Positions 1-10,758 of a stretch of DNA of 64,000 nucleotides are shown here, piece after piece. Each line of letters begins with the position of its first letter. Within the stretch, counting starts at the first letter, position 1. A program made the translations under genes and the position numbers. Under the pieces are notes generated by a model, which ran no database searches, was not told the origin of the DNA, and saw nothing but the letters and a program-made list of their open reading frames with translations. Origin of the DNA: Mikania micrantha (taxonomy: Eukaryota; Streptophyta; Magnoliopsida; Asterales; Asteraceae); assembly GCA_009363875.1 (NCBI GenBank), contig CM018683.1, positions 39,082,804-39,146,803 of the forward strand, given 5' to 3'.

Positions 1-203
1 AGATTAATCCTTTTGGGCCTCCTAAATACAATTGGGCCTGCCTTGGGCCTACCTTGGCCTTACTGGGCCTTCCTTGGCCTTACTGGGCCTTCCTTGGCCT
101 TACTGGGCCTTCCTTGGCCTTACTGGGCCTTACATGTCTTGTTGGGCCTGTGATCTAACCACATTCAGTTAGCGAAGTTAACTCAAAAAGTCGGATTGTC
201 ACA
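1..203 (-). repeat. Element A 3' LTR, truncated by window edge
   Basis: Bases 1-203 match 8891-9093 without a difference that I can see. The inner end is tgtcaca (197-203), directly followed by a polypurine tract on the minus strand. Only the U3 start is in the window. It carries the GGGCC tandem array described at 8909-9045. Confidence 0.92.
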
Positions 204-240
204 ACATCCCCTTGTTAAAGGAATTTTCGTCCCGAAAATT
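204..240 (-). other. Element A polypurine tract plus palindrome (outer copy)
   Basis: Read on the minus strand, a palindrome with arms AATTTTCG and CGAAAATT around GGA (222-240) is followed by a purine-rich run ending AAGGGGATGT (204-221), and then by the LTR. This is the plus-strand primer position of a gypsy element. Both palindrome arms differ from the usual form seen elsewhere at the same base pair (A-T replaced by T-A), so pairing is kept. Confidence 0.85.
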
Positions 241-1040
241 AGTAAATGTTAGGAGTAGTTAGGAAACTACTTACGAGTTTAAATCGTACATGTTAGTGTG
301 GTTTGATCATTCCGTGTGCTTGTGTGTACTCACACACAAAATCTAATGCTTGCATCATCACAACTAAATGTGATCGTTCAATGTGACTGTTTGCGTGTAC
401 ACTAGTTAGTTCACCTAACTGTGACTGTTTGTGTTTGATCATACTGTGTTGTGTAACCTCACACATAGTGAGTGTCTGTAACTGTTTGTACTATGCAACT
501 CTGCACATAGCAAAATGTGTGTAACTAATCATGCATGTACTACCATAACATGTAACATATGAAATGTAGCACATAAAATGTATAAATTGTAATGTAGCAC
601 AAATGTTTGTAACAAAACCAATTGAACAAAGTGTTTGTATACTGTACTATGTAATCTCACACATAGTAATTTTTTGAATGTAGTCGACAAAATAGAAACT
701 TCCAAAATTCATGCGTAACTGTAAATTCACGAGTACATGGGCCCCTGTATTCGTCAATTTACCTTACCCAATTATTCTGCTTCCTTCTATATGTAACTCC
801 ACCATTGTTTAACCGTTCATGATTGTACTACCATGAAATGTAGTACATCAAATGAAATGAATAACAGTTTGAAATGTAGTACATTGTTTGAAATCAATCA
901 TGTATGTACTACTATGAAATGTTTGTGTTTGCATGTATGTACTACTATGAAATGTTTGTGTTTGCATTCTGCAAGTTGTTTATACTAAAATCAATAGTAT
1001 AAGGTGTTTTGTGTCTACAGTTAGAGTGTGAAATATCACA
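241..1040 (-). repeat. Element A: remnant of an older LTR head between two PPT blocks
   Basis: This AT-rich stretch holds no ORF of note. On the minus strand it begins directly after a second PPT block with TGTGATATTTCAC (about 1028-1040), which looks like an LTR start, and it runs to the outer PPT. It also has a local tandem duplication of about 34 bp at 898-965 and many short gtgactgtttg/tgtagtaca repeats. The reading as old LTR sequence is inference from the PPT-plus-TGTGA arrangement. Confidence 0.5.
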
Positions 1041-1077
1041 TCATCCCCTTGTTGAAGGAAATTTCGTCCCGAAATTT
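1041..1077 (-). other. Element A polypurine tract plus palindrome (inner copy)
   Basis: On the minus strand the perfect palindrome with arms AAATTTCG and CGAAATTT around GGA (1059-1077) is followed by a purine-rich run ending AAGGGGATGA (1041-1056). It duplicates the block at 204-240, about 830 bp away, and is followed by its own LTR-like start. Confidence 0.8.
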
Positions 1078-1084
1078 AACGTGT

Positions 1085-3999
1085 CTTCATAATGTTTGTC
1101 GTTATTTTGAATAAGTGGGGATACTTTCTCATCATTTGGTCTCCCCTTTCTCATGTGAATTCAAGACCACATCTTGAATTCCACCGAACTTTGACTATAA
1201 TCTTGCTTTGTTTAAGTTGTTTGACCTCTCGGTCCATAATTTCTGTTGTTTCTTCAATAAATCGTAACTGTTCATCCACTTGTATTTCCTCCAGTGGTAC
1301 AATCAATGTCTCATCAGAAAGACATTTCTTTAAATTCGATACGTGAAAAACATCATGAACTCCACTGAGTTCATCCAGTAGTTTGAGTTGAATCGTACGT
1401 TCACTTTGACCGTCGGTCTGTGGATGATAGGCGGTACTCATATCCAAACGAGTCCCCAATTACTTATGAGATGATTTCCAAAAGATGGAAATAAATCGGG
1501 CATCCCGATCTGATATGATAAAGATTGGCACGCCATGTCGTGCTACCACTTCCTTGATGTAAATGCGAATCAGTTTCTCCATCTTATCGGTTTCCTTGAT
1601 TTCTAAGAAGTGTGCAGATTTCGTCAATCGATCGACAATTACCCATATTTTATCACAACCACTCAGTGTACGGGGTAACTTAGTAATGAAATCCATCGAA
1701 ATCTGTTCCCATTTCCACATCGGTATCTCTGGTTGTTGCAGTAAACCAGATGGTTTCTGATATTCAATTTTGACTTTCGAACAAGTCAAACATTTGCTAA
1801 CGTACTTAGCAATATCAGCTTTCATGTGAGGGCACCAATACAGTGCCTTCAAGTCATGGTACATCTTGTCTGATCTCGGATGGACTGAATATCTGGATTT
1901 GTGCGCTTCATCCATCACGAGTTCCCTTAAACCTCCATACAAAGGTATCCACATTCGGTTAATGAAATAACGAATCCCGTCAGAATTCGCATCCAACTGT
2001 TCTTCCATTCCCCGTAAAGATTCTTGTACCAAATTTTCCTTTTTCAAATCTTCAATCTGAGCACTGCGTACCTCGTCAGGTTAGTCAGTATGTATTGTCA
2101 TCATAAGTGCACGAACCCGTCTTGTTGAAGTATCCTTTCTGCTTAAAGCATCAGCTACTACATTAGCCTTTCCCGGGTGATACTTAATCGCACACTCATA
2201 ATTATTCAACAACTCAACCCATCGTCGTTGCCTCATATTAAGCTCCTTCTGATCAAAGATATGCTGCAAACTCTTATGATCCGTGTAAACGGTACACTTA
2301 GTTCCATTCAAGTAATACCTCCAAATCTTCACAGCAAAAACCACTGCTCCTAACTCCCAGTCATGAGTAGTGTAATTCTTTTCGTGTGATCGCAGTTGCC
2401 TTGAAGCATAAACAATCACTTTATCATGTTGCATCAATACACATCCCAAACCCTGTGTAGATGCGTCACAATACACCACAAGGTCTTCTGTCCCTTTCGG
2501 TAAGGACAGAATCGGTGCACTGCAGAGTTTCTGTTTCAATAACTGAAATGTAGCTTCTTGTTTATCCGCCCAGGTATACTTCGTTCCTTTGTGCGTAAGA
2601 GCTGTAAGTGGTTGAGCGATCTTTAAGAATCCCTCAATGAATCGTCGATAATAACCCGCCAACCCAAGGAATTGTCGTACCTTGTTAGGGGTTTTTGGTG
2701 CTTCTCAATTCTTAATCGCTTCAATTCATGCTGGATCAATATGTATGCCCTTTTTATTGACTATATGACCTAAAGATTATACTTCTCGCATCCAGAAATC
2801 ACATTTCGAGAACTTAACGTATAGTTGTTCTTGTTTCAGTAATTCCAATAGCAACCGAAGATGTTTAGCGTATTCCTCCTCAGTTTGAGAATAGATGAGA
2901 ATGTCATCAATGAAAACAATGACAAACTTATCAAGATAAGGTTTACAAACACGATTTCATGAGATCCATGAATACAGCTGGAGCGTTTGTCAACCCAAAT
3001 GGCATGACCAAGAACCCATAATGGCCATAGCGTGTCCTGAATGCTGTCTTTGGAATATCCTCCTCCTGGACTCTTAATTGATGATAACCAGACCTGAGAT
3101 CAATCTTCGAGTAGTAACTCGAACCTTGCAACTGATCGAACAGATCGTCAATTCTGGGTAACGGATACCGGTTCTTGATAGTAACCTTATTCAATTCCCG
3201 GTAATCGATACACATACGGAAAGTCCCGTCCTTCTTCTTTACAAACAAAACTGGAGCTCCCCACGGTGAAAGACTAGGTCATATGAAACTCTTATCCAAC
3301 AACTCTTGCAGTTGTGTAAATAATTCTTGCATCTCAGACGGTGCGAGTCGATAAGGCGCCCTAGCTATCGGTGCTGCGTCTGGTGTTAGGTCGATTCGAA
3401 ATTCCACCCGTCTAATAGGCGGTAATCCCGGCAAGTCTTCTGGAAATACCTCCGGAAATTCACAACTACTGGTACATCTTCAATCTTCTTCTCAGCTACC
3501 GGCTTTTCAGTTATAAGTGCTATAACTGCCGTATGACATTTCCGCAGACATTTGTGTGCTTTCATACAAGATATGAGACGCAGTGGCGTACTGCTCTGCT
3601 CGCCTTGTACATACCGTGTCTCTCCATGCGAAAGAGGTATTCGTACTATCTTTTGATGGCATACTATTTTAACCTGGTGTTTGGAAAATCAGTCCATGCC
3701 AATGCCTACATCAAAACTGCCTAAAGAGGTAGGCATAAAGTCAATGTCATGTGTTTGACCCATCAAGTCAAGAACACATCCTTTAGAAATATGGTTTACA
3801 ACAACTAACTTATCATTAGCTAGTTCTATAGTGTATGGGTTTCCTAAAGCAGTAGGACTAATACTTAACAATTCTCAAGATTTGCTAGATACAAAACCCC
3901 GATCTGCACCGGTGTCAAATATCATAGAGGCAGAGTGATAATTCAAGAGAAACGTACCCGTAACGGCGTTGGGATCTTCCCGTGCCTGACGTCCTCCAA
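1085..3999 (-). pseudogene. Element A pol (PR-RT-RNase H-IN), broken
   Basis: A decayed pol reading frame. Recognisable in order are protease with DTGAD near 3920, RT with KKKDGTFRMCIDYRELNK (about 3190-3240) and RNase H with YCDAS and HPGKANVVADALSRK (ending near 2130). They are followed by the integrase zinc finger and catalytic core (1460-2047) and the C-terminal VSNLKKCLSDE region (1151-1360). Breaks include a frameshift at the gag/protease join near 3990, TGA at 3875-3877, TGA near 3282 in RT, an extra T near 2958 (+1 frameshift), stops near 2780-2710 and the stop at 1460. An internal deletion near 1385 removes roughly 140 codons after the integrase SERTIQ motif, including the GPY/F region. 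It cannot make a working polyprotein. Confidence 0.9.
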
Positions 4000-5136
4000 T
4001 CACAAAGGCCCTGTCCTAGCAATATTGGTGTTGTTGTTGTTGTTTCCTTTTGTAATCATGTCATTAGCCCTTCTTTTCTTGAGTTGTGGGCACTCCTTCT
4101 TGAAATGTCCTGATAAGCCACACTCAAAACATCCTTTCTGTGTGTTGTTCTGGTTGAGTGAGCTTGCCTGCAGCTTCCCTCGACAGTCTTTTGCTACGTG
4201 CCCTATCTTTCTGCATCGCTGACATCTGTATTTGTCACATTGTTTCCCAAAGTGATGGAATCCACATTTGTTGCACTTTGGGTATTTACCATTATACCCT
4301 CCTGATGACTGTTGGTTATTGTTTGGATTGTGATGAGTCTTGTTGGATTCCTGCTTGCGATTCTCCTGAAATGACTGCTGAGTAAAATTTTTGGAATCAA
4401 TGTTATCCCATTTTCTTTTGTGGTCTCCTGCCTTAGCTGTTACTGTTCGTTTGGGTAATGTTCCCCGTTGCATCGTTTGATCAGTAAATTGGTGTGCCAG
4501 TCGAACAGCTTGCTGTATGGTAGTAGGATTTGCAGATATGATCAATTTTCGAACCTGAGATACTAGCCCTCCAATGTATTTCTTGATCCACTTGCTAGAT
4601 GAGGTTGCCCTGTGCGGTAAAAGTCTTGCTAATTGCTGGAATCGAGTAGTGTATTCCTCAATATTAGAACCTTTCATCTTGAGTTGCCTGTATTCATCCT
4701 CAAGTTCTTGCATTTCATTATAGTGACAATACTCCTCCTGCAACAGGATTTTGAATCCGTTCCAAGTAAGTGCATTGGCTGTATTCAAACCGAGTGTCTG
4801 TACGATAGAGTTCCACCATGTCAAGGCTGAACCCTCCAAAGTACCAATTGCGTATCTGACCTTGTTTTCTTCCGGACAATTGCACCTCTCAAACACCAAT
4901 TCTAATTGTTCAATCCATCGAAGAAGTCCAATGGTTCCTTCCGATCCTTTGAAATTACGTGGTTTATAGTTCAAGAATGTCTTGAACGTGCACATTTGTG
5001 GGTTCACCAGTTCTCCCGTTGGATCATGTGGTCCTGTTTGGTATGTTTGCGTATAGTTTGCGATTGCCTCGGTAATTCGAGTGTTAATAAGCGCCTCAAC
5101 TTCCGTTGTGGTTATGTTAATGTTTCCTCCAACCAT
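4000..5136 (-). CDS. Element A gag
   Basis: The retrotransposon capsid/nucleocapsid protein. The start chosen is the ATG at 5136 (MVGGNIN); the frame is open 22 codons further upstream, but those residues are not gag-like. The protein of about 378 residues has the gag core with the LTWWN motif, RFQQLARLLPHR and IQQAVRLAHQ segments typical of plant chromovirus gag. It then has two CCHC zinc knuckles, CQRCRKIGHVAKDC and CFECGLSGHFKKEC. The frame ends in a stop 30 codons after the last knuckle. The protease continues in another frame, so a frameshift separates gag from pol here. The gag itself looks intact and could still be made. It lies 241 bp downstream of the extra ORF. Confidence 0.85.
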   Translation of the reverse strand: MVGGNINITTTEVEALINTRITEAIANYTQTYQTGPHDPTGELVNPQMCTFKTFLNYKPRNFKGSEGTIGLLRWIEQLELVFERCNCPEENKVRYAIGTLEGSALTWWNSIVQTLGLNTANALTWNGFKILLQEEYCHYNEMQELEDEYRQLKMKGSNIEEYTTRFQQLARLLPHRATSSSKWIKKYIGGLVSQVRKLIISANPTTIQQAVRLAHQFTDQTMQRGTLPKRTVTAKAGDHKRKWDNIDSKNFTQQSFQENRKQESNKTHHNPNNNQQSSGGYNGKYPKCNKCGFHHFGKQCDKYRCQRCRKIGHVAKDCRGKLQASSLNQNNTQKGCFECGLSGHFKKECPQLKKRRANDMITKGNNNNNTNIARTGPL

Positions 5137-5377
5137 GATCTCCCTATTTACAAATATACATAATGAGACTACACCCATCGCATAATCATCACTCATGCAC
5201 AAAGTAAATGTAACACACTACCATAGTCATTAAAGTAACAATTCTTAATCATTTATGATAAACTAGTGTTTACAATTGTTTGTCAAAGAGATGCAAAACA
5301 ACTAAACACAAAATCTACTTTATGAGTACAACCCACTCATATAAGTTTGTTACTGAAAGATAAATAACATAAAGTAA

Positions 5378-6124
5378 CTAAACTCCATTATTTGGCGGTG
5401 CAACACTGGAAGATGAATCAGCCTGTTCTGGTGGACCACCCTCTGCACCATGATCATACTGTATATGTTCTGTGACAAGTATCAATGCTTGCTCGGCCAA
5501 ATCCCCGACTACACTAGTTCCATCTATAGCCGCATTAGATAGTGCAATGGCCTCTTCGGCCCTTGCCTCGGCCATAGCCGCTCGTAGTTCCGTCTCTTGT
5601 TGTCGTGCCTCGGCCATAGTTGCACGAAGTTCAGCATCTTGAAGTCGGTTGGTGAGTTCAATGATAGCATTTCGCATCATTTCTATATCTTCCACCATAT
5701 TCTCATGTAACTCGTCAGTACGAGTCAGTTCCTCCTTAAGACTCCTCCACTTATCCATAATCCAATTGTTACATTCCAACAATCCTGTGATTGCCCCTGC
5801 CGCCTCGCGCATATTACGGATCTCTCGATCCATACGTGCCACGAATGCAGCAAATGCTTGCTCTAGCGGATACCCTAGAGACGGTAAAGTCCATATGTCA
5901 GTAGTAGATGAAGTAGCGGATGGAGGAGGCACTCTCTCCTCGCGTACCCAGCTACGGATGAGATCAGGGAACCATTGCCAATAATGGCTGCTCCCTCTGG
6001 GTCTAATGTGAATATCCTCGCCATAGTGAATAGTATCATCCACCGGCTCCAGTTTCCGCTTCTTAGCTTCTTCAGCTTCAACATGTGACTCTTCATCATG
6101 AATACGCTTAGACGATGATGCCAT
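5378..6124 (-). CDS. Element A extra ORF between PBS and gag
   Basis: An open frame of 248 codons starting at the ATG at 6124 (MASSSKRIHDEE), about 117 bp after the primer-binding site and upstream of gag. I recognise no enzyme or capsid domain. The N-terminus has a basic KKRK run that could act as a nuclear signal. The middle (about residues 95-200) is heptad-like and rich in E, A, R and L, with an internal repeat (TMAEARQQETELRA and AMAEARAEEA), so a coiled coil is likely. The C-terminus is acidic and Ser-rich. The frame is free of stops although pol of the same element is ruined. Elements B and E carry an ORF in the same place, with a different sequence. Function unknown; expression as a separate protein is inference. 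Confidence 0.6.
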   Translation of the reverse strand: MASSSKRIHDEESHVEAEEAKKRKLEPVDDTIHYGEDIHIRPRGSSHYWQWFPDLIRSWVREERVPPPSATSSTTDIWTLPSLGYPLEQAFAAFVARMDREIRNMREAAGAITGLLECNNWIMDKWRSLKEELTRTDELHENMVEDIEMMRNAIIELTNRLQDAELRATMAEARQQETELRAAMAEARAEEAIALSNAAIDGTSVVGDLAEQALILVTEHIQYDHGAEGGPPEQADSSSSVAPPNNGV

Positions 6125-6191
6125 ATCTGTTACATAATGCCATATGTAAGTGCATACCAACTATCGTGTAAGCAAGTGTCTAATGTCTAAC

Positions 6192-6237
6192 AGTTATAGT
6201 CTAAGTCTACAAAATGCAAACCTAGTTCGCTATAACC
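6192..6237 (-). other. Post-PBS leader hairpin, element A
   Basis: On the minus strand GGTTATAG (6230-6237) can pair with CTATAACT (6192-6199), starting just after the PBS. One terminal pair is G-T. The same hairpin occurs at the same place in elements B, E and G. It may be an RNA signal of the genomic transcript. Confidence 0.6.
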
Positions 6238-6240
6238 AAT

Positions 6241-6253
6241 GTCTCTGATACCA
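6241..6253 (-). other. Primer-binding site, element A
   Basis: The minus strand reads TGGTATCAGAGAC, 3 bp from the LTR end. The first 11 bases match the complement of the 3' end of plant initiator methionine tRNA. Confidence 0.85.
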
Positions 6254-7462
6254 ATCTGTCACACCCCCATTTCTTCAACTAACGGAATCATACCGTTTGG
6301 GAACGTGACAAACCAGGATCTCAGATCATTAGACATAACGAAGACCTCTATATGATTTTCAAAGCATACGTTGGTCTAAAACATCAAAGTTTTCAAAGTT
6401 TGCGGAAGCGTTTTAAAACCATAACAAATGTTACAGTTGAAAACTGTAAATTACAAAACAGAATTTCAAATGTTTAAATCTAATTAACAGAAATGTAAAC
6501 ACATGCATGCGACTCGATCTCCTAGTCCATGCCTGCTTTCTTGTGCACCTTAGCGTCCTGAGAAAACATGTAAATCAAGTGTCAACCCCAAAGGTTGGTG
6601 CATAACACAGGTTTAAACACTCACAAATGTTGACACCACATTTTTAATATAAAGTTTACAGATAACATAATCACACGTGCATAGTCATGATAGCTAGTCA
6701 TTTGTACTATTTACATAAGCGGTCGACACCGAAGCTGACGAGTTGCCATGCTATAGCATGTTTTTGCCTTAACCCTATTGTCTAGCACGAACAATAGTAA
6801 TGTGTGTGTTTGGTCAGTCAAACACCTGCGTAGATCCCATCTACCAAGTGAGGTTTGTCAAACCCAATAGATCTATCTTTAACTACCACGCTTTGCACTC
6901 CGGCAAATTAAACGGTTCGAAAGAGAAGGCTTTGTAATGCTATGTTTGCACTTATTGTAAACAGCTAACTCATGCAAGTGATATGTATCTAAAAGCGTTT
7001 GTTGCACATGTTTTCTCCCCCAAAACAGTTAAAATAAGAAAGGGGCCGTGTACGCACCTTCGATTGTTGCAGAATGATCAAACACTCGTGAACTCGCGTA
7101 GAAAATCCTCTACGAAGAATCTGTGTTTAAACAATTACGTTGTGTTATTCGGGATGTCGTTTTGTGTTTGTTATTACATACGTGTCAACACACTTATGTT
7201 GGATTGTTAGAAATATGCATCCGTATGCACACGTATCTTTAAAATCGTTTAAAATAGAATCATATGCGTATATGATTTTATTTTAAATAAACGTAATTAT
7301 ACGCGATTATGTTTTCAGTATAAAACAAGAATTTTATCATTTCAATGTGTTCGTATTCCCGTTATGGTTCCAACGCAACTTGAACGGGTCGAAACGGAGT
7401 TAGAACGAATAATCTATGAGTTAAGAACCAAAATGGTTTTTAAATTAAAAAGCCCAACAGAG

Positions 7463-7526
7463 GCAGGGTTCGAACCCTGGACCTCCTGGACTCCAACACA
7501 CGCCTAAACCAATTGAACTATCACAG
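7463..7526 (-). repeat. tRNA-derived segment inside element A LTR
   Basis: The minus strand has a pol III A-box-like TAGTTCAATTGG (near 7509-7520) and a perfect T arm, CAGGG TTCGAAC CCTG (7464-7479), spaced as in a tRNA. The acceptor stem does not close, so this is not a working tRNA gene. It is either a SINE head captured by the LTR or a tRNA-like module. Confidence 0.6.
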
Positions 7527-8908
7527 TTTTATTGTTATAGTTTGATTTCAAAAGATTTTAAACCACATACAATTCGGTTTCCCCTTTGTCCTCACAACCG
7601 AACCATCAAACCCAAATCGGTCCATTATTCGAACTCGATCGAACCCAAATCCTTAGGGGTTTGATTCCTATCATTCAACCAACCCTGCAAATGTGTTTAA
7701 TTTGAATTTTTATTTAGATTCAATGAGTTAATCGATCCGATCAGTATTCGAACTCAAATTCGTTAACACCAAATCAAATTCGTTAAATTCGCAACTGAGA
7801 GTCCATCAATCCATATGGTTTTCATTTAACAGAAAATTTCGAAACCATTTGTAGTGATTAATTTGATTAATGAATTTAATTAGTTCGAAACCCTCAACTC
7901 GATTTCAATCAAGAACTCTAAAAGCAAACTAATCGAATTCGTGATTGCTATGTAAAATCAATGTGATGTTTTCTTTTATTAAAACATTTCGACACTGTCT
8001 GTACAAATTTACTCGATTATAAATAGCATTTAGATTGAATCCCCCAAATCGTTTCTTAACATAAACCCTAGAAATCGAAGTCTGTAAATTCGTTGCTATT
8101 GCTTTCAATTGATATAGGTTTTTCATTTCTGATGTTAACACGAAACTATCTGTATAATTGAATTGGGTTTTTAAACCCGTTTGATCAGAAACCCCCAAAC
8201 CGTCTATGTGTTGAACCCTAGAATTTGGATTCATGAAATTCGTTGATTTTAATCGAAATTAGCATAGGAGTATCATTGTACTAACCGTATGGAAGGTGTA
8301 GATGCTGACAATTATCAGAATTTGTTTCGAATTAATGTAATTAGACTAAAGGTGTTCTTCGGCCGACTCAAAATCTAATTCTTCAATCCACGACTTCTCA
8401 ACTCGAATTGATCAATGTAACACCTCCTAAGGATGCCGACTGAACTCTCTGTGAGTGCAATTGTGAGAAGTGTGATTGAATTGCATGGGTTTGATAACTA
8501 ACACTACGGTTTCAAATGTTTGTGCCCGTTTTCAATTAATTTCAATAATTGCTTGATCTAGTAACGCACCAAGTTGTTTATGATCATTATTGTGAGGAGT
8601 ATTAAAGTTTAATTCGGTTACAAACTCATGAAATCACAAAATTTTAGTTTCAATTGAAGAGAACCCGAATTTTGACTCTAAAAAGTCAAAATTCATACAT
8701 TTGTCAAAAATACAAAGTTGATCCTTATAGATAATTGTCTTGCAACAGATTTTGTTTAATTAAAACCCTTTAAGTTTGCCATTATATGATTTCTTATCGT
8801 CTCGCGACATTTTCTGATAATTTTTGCTAACATAGTTAACCCGAAATTACGAATTGTCACTAATTTGGCTACTTAGAACATTGTTGGACTAGATTAATCC
8901 TTTTGGGC

Positions 8909-9045
8909 CTCCTAAATACAATTGGGCCTGCCTTGGGCCTACCTTGGCCTTACTGGGCCTTCCTTGGCCTTACTGGGCCTTCCTTGGCCTTACTGGGCCT
9001 TCCTTGGCCTTACTGGGCCTTACATGTCTTGTTGGGCCTGTGATC
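8909..9045 (-). promoter_or_regulatory. GGCCCA (site II-like) array in element A U3
   Basis: A 20-bp unit (ccttggccttactgggcctt) is repeated about four times, with related copies beside it. There are eight TGGGCC copies in about 140 bp, all within 190 bp of the LTR start. On the element's own strand this is GGCCCA, the site II/UP1-type motif known from plant promoters as a TCP factor target. A role here is inference. Confidence 0.55.
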
Positions 9046-9093
9046 TAACCACATTCAGTTAGCGAAGTTAACTCAAAAAGTCGGATTGTCACA

Positions 9094-10695
9094 TTAATGT
9101 CTATCATACCATTAAGAAGTTCAAGAAACAGATAACAAACATTCACACAAGGGGAGATGCAATCCTCCCAGCGAATGGGGTGTCAACCAATAGTACTATC
9201 AATGTTTTCTGTTCGGCCACACATGGGTTCACTAGATACAGTTCAAAAATGAGGACTTTCAGTTCCATGATAGAGTTCAGTCTACAGGAAAAATCCCATG
9301 AAATCCCACAAAATCACATGAAATCACACAGATATCATTGATGCATATCATATGTTCAGACAACAGTTTGCAGAGTTTCCCCGATGTTTATAAAAGATTA
9401 AAAATAAAAGGGGTTGTACGAAACTCACCTGATGATAATAGGTAGCAGAGTATCACCAAACTGATAGTACAGAGATGATTCTGCATTTAGTTATCTTTAA
9501 TAAGTTATTTATGTTCTAGTCTACTGATTAGATCCTTCTGAACGTTCAATGTCAAAGACATTGCTTAGTAAATCATCAACTCGATATTAGTTATATAATT
9601 AATTAATTTAATGTCATATCATACAATGTATGATAATGTAGGAACCTATACTGATTCAGATTCCTAATACAAAGTTGATGACACTCTTGATTAATCAGAA
9701 TAATCTCAGATTACTCAAATAGTTAATGTTGTTGATTATAATGCTAAAACAGTTTCTAGATGATTTAATGGCTTAGGAGTGATTAATCCTTATTATTGAT
9801 TACCCAAATATCATGAAATATCACAATGTAGCATCAGAATAGGTGAAATAACCAGATTTAACATACTAATCTGACTGTTATCACAAACATCAGATAATCA
9901 TTCCAATGAGTATGTTAATGATTATGATTAGTTTGAAACACTTGGATTTAACCTTTGCATTTCAAAGATTAATCAAACTAATCACCTACATTGTCATAAT
10001 CAAATGGTTTAAACCATTATAGTCATGGGTATGATTTCATGAAAATCGGGCATTACAACGGATCAAAACAAGGATTTAACCGTTAGAACTTCGTGTTCTT
10101 CGTTTATAATCAATCCTAGCCATCATCTAGGCAATAATCAACAATCCTAACTATCTCATTACGTTCAAAATCAAGATCTAATCAATCAAAATCAAACTAG
10201 AAGGTTAAAACGAACCGTTACCTGTTCTGACGAATTTCTGCGGTTAAAACAGCGATCAGGACTTGTATATATGATTCCTGGGATGATCCGGATGTTTTAA
10301 GGGCTTTGATTTGAAGTTTAGAAGTGTTAGGAAGCAATTTTTTCGCCTGGAGGTCGTCTATGATCGAAAAAAATGCGATTTTGAAGGTTTCAATGCATTC
10401 TGATCGTCTTAAAGCAACTTTAGCCGACATAGTACCTGGGGCGCATCGCCCCAACTGGAGGGTTGGGGTGAGGCGTACCGCCCCACGTGTTTTTCTTCCA
10501 ATATTTGATTTAAACTTCGTTTCGCGATTCCGGGAGCATACGAACTCCGTTTTGCGCGCGGTTTTCGCCCACGTTCATCATTTTTCACATACTATCAATC
10601 CCCAATAACAAAAGTTACTAAATCCTCGTGGATTTCAAGCACGACCAAATGTGCTCACGTCATTAATGCCGAATTCTTCGTACGCAACTGTCACA
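9094..10695 (-). repeat. Element B 3' LTR, inner 1602 bp
   Basis: Collinear with 17842-19443. The outer 457 bp lie on the other side of the nested element A, outside the window. The U3 part at 10437-10486 contains GGCG(C/G)-(A/T)-CGCC style palindromes. The end tgtcaca at 10689-10695 abuts the PPT. Confidence 0.9.
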
Positions 10696-10730
10696 GTCTC
10701 CTCCTGTTAGAAGAATTTCGTCCCGAAATT
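10696..10730 (-). other. Element B polypurine tract plus palindrome
   Basis: The minus strand has AATTTCG-GGA-CGAAATT (10714-10730), then AACAGGAGGAGAC, then the LTR. Confidence 0.85.
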
Positions 10731-10758
10731 TAACGAAGACTCATATTAAGACAATTGT

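Larger units (their letters stand above)
1..9093 (-). mobile_element. Element A: Tekay-like Ty3/gypsy retrotransposon, decayed
   Basis: A minus-strand LTR retrotransposon. In its own 5'-3' order it has a 5' LTR (6257-9093), PBS (6241-6253), an extra ORF (5378-6124), gag (4000-5136), a broken pol (about 1085-3999), two PPT blocks (1041-1077 and 204-240) and a 3' LTR cut by the window edge (1-203). The order protease, RT, RNase H, integrase is that of Ty3/gypsy; the long LTR and the chromodomain-like integrase tail fit the Tekay/Del chromovirus lineage. It is inserted in the 3' LTR of element B: the base run following 9093 matches B's other LTR from 17842 onward, with ttaat as the likely 5-bp target duplication. 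The coding part is full of frameshifts, yet the visible LTR ends are identical. Confidence 0.9.
6257..9093 (-). repeat. Element A 5' LTR (2837 bp)
   Basis: Bounded by tgtcacaccccc at 6257 next to the PBS and by gattgtcaca ending at 9093, giving TG...CA ends on the minus strand as TGTGACAATCC...GGGGGTGTGACA. The U3 start has a tandem GGGCC array (8909-9045). A tRNA-derived segment lies at 7463-7526. I could not fix a TATA box with confidence. Apart from these features it holds no gene; several short open frames are ordinary noise. Confidence 0.9.

Noticed and set aside
1092..1346. Plus-strand open frame over the element A pol end
   Set aside because: It is the antisense of the minus-strand integrase tail and resembles no protein.
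7449..7530. A complete tRNA gene
   Set aside because: The T arm and D-arm-like parts are present but the acceptor stem does not pair, so it was called a tRNA-derived segment instead.
7929..8234. Minus-strand 101-codon frame in the element A LTR
   Set aside because: No recognisable protein features; it lies in LTR DNA and its amino acid make-up is unremarkable.
10324..10608. Plus-strand 94-codon frame present in both B LTRs (also 19072-19356)
   Set aside because: It is duplicated only because the LTR is; it is antisense to the element, with no family resemblance.
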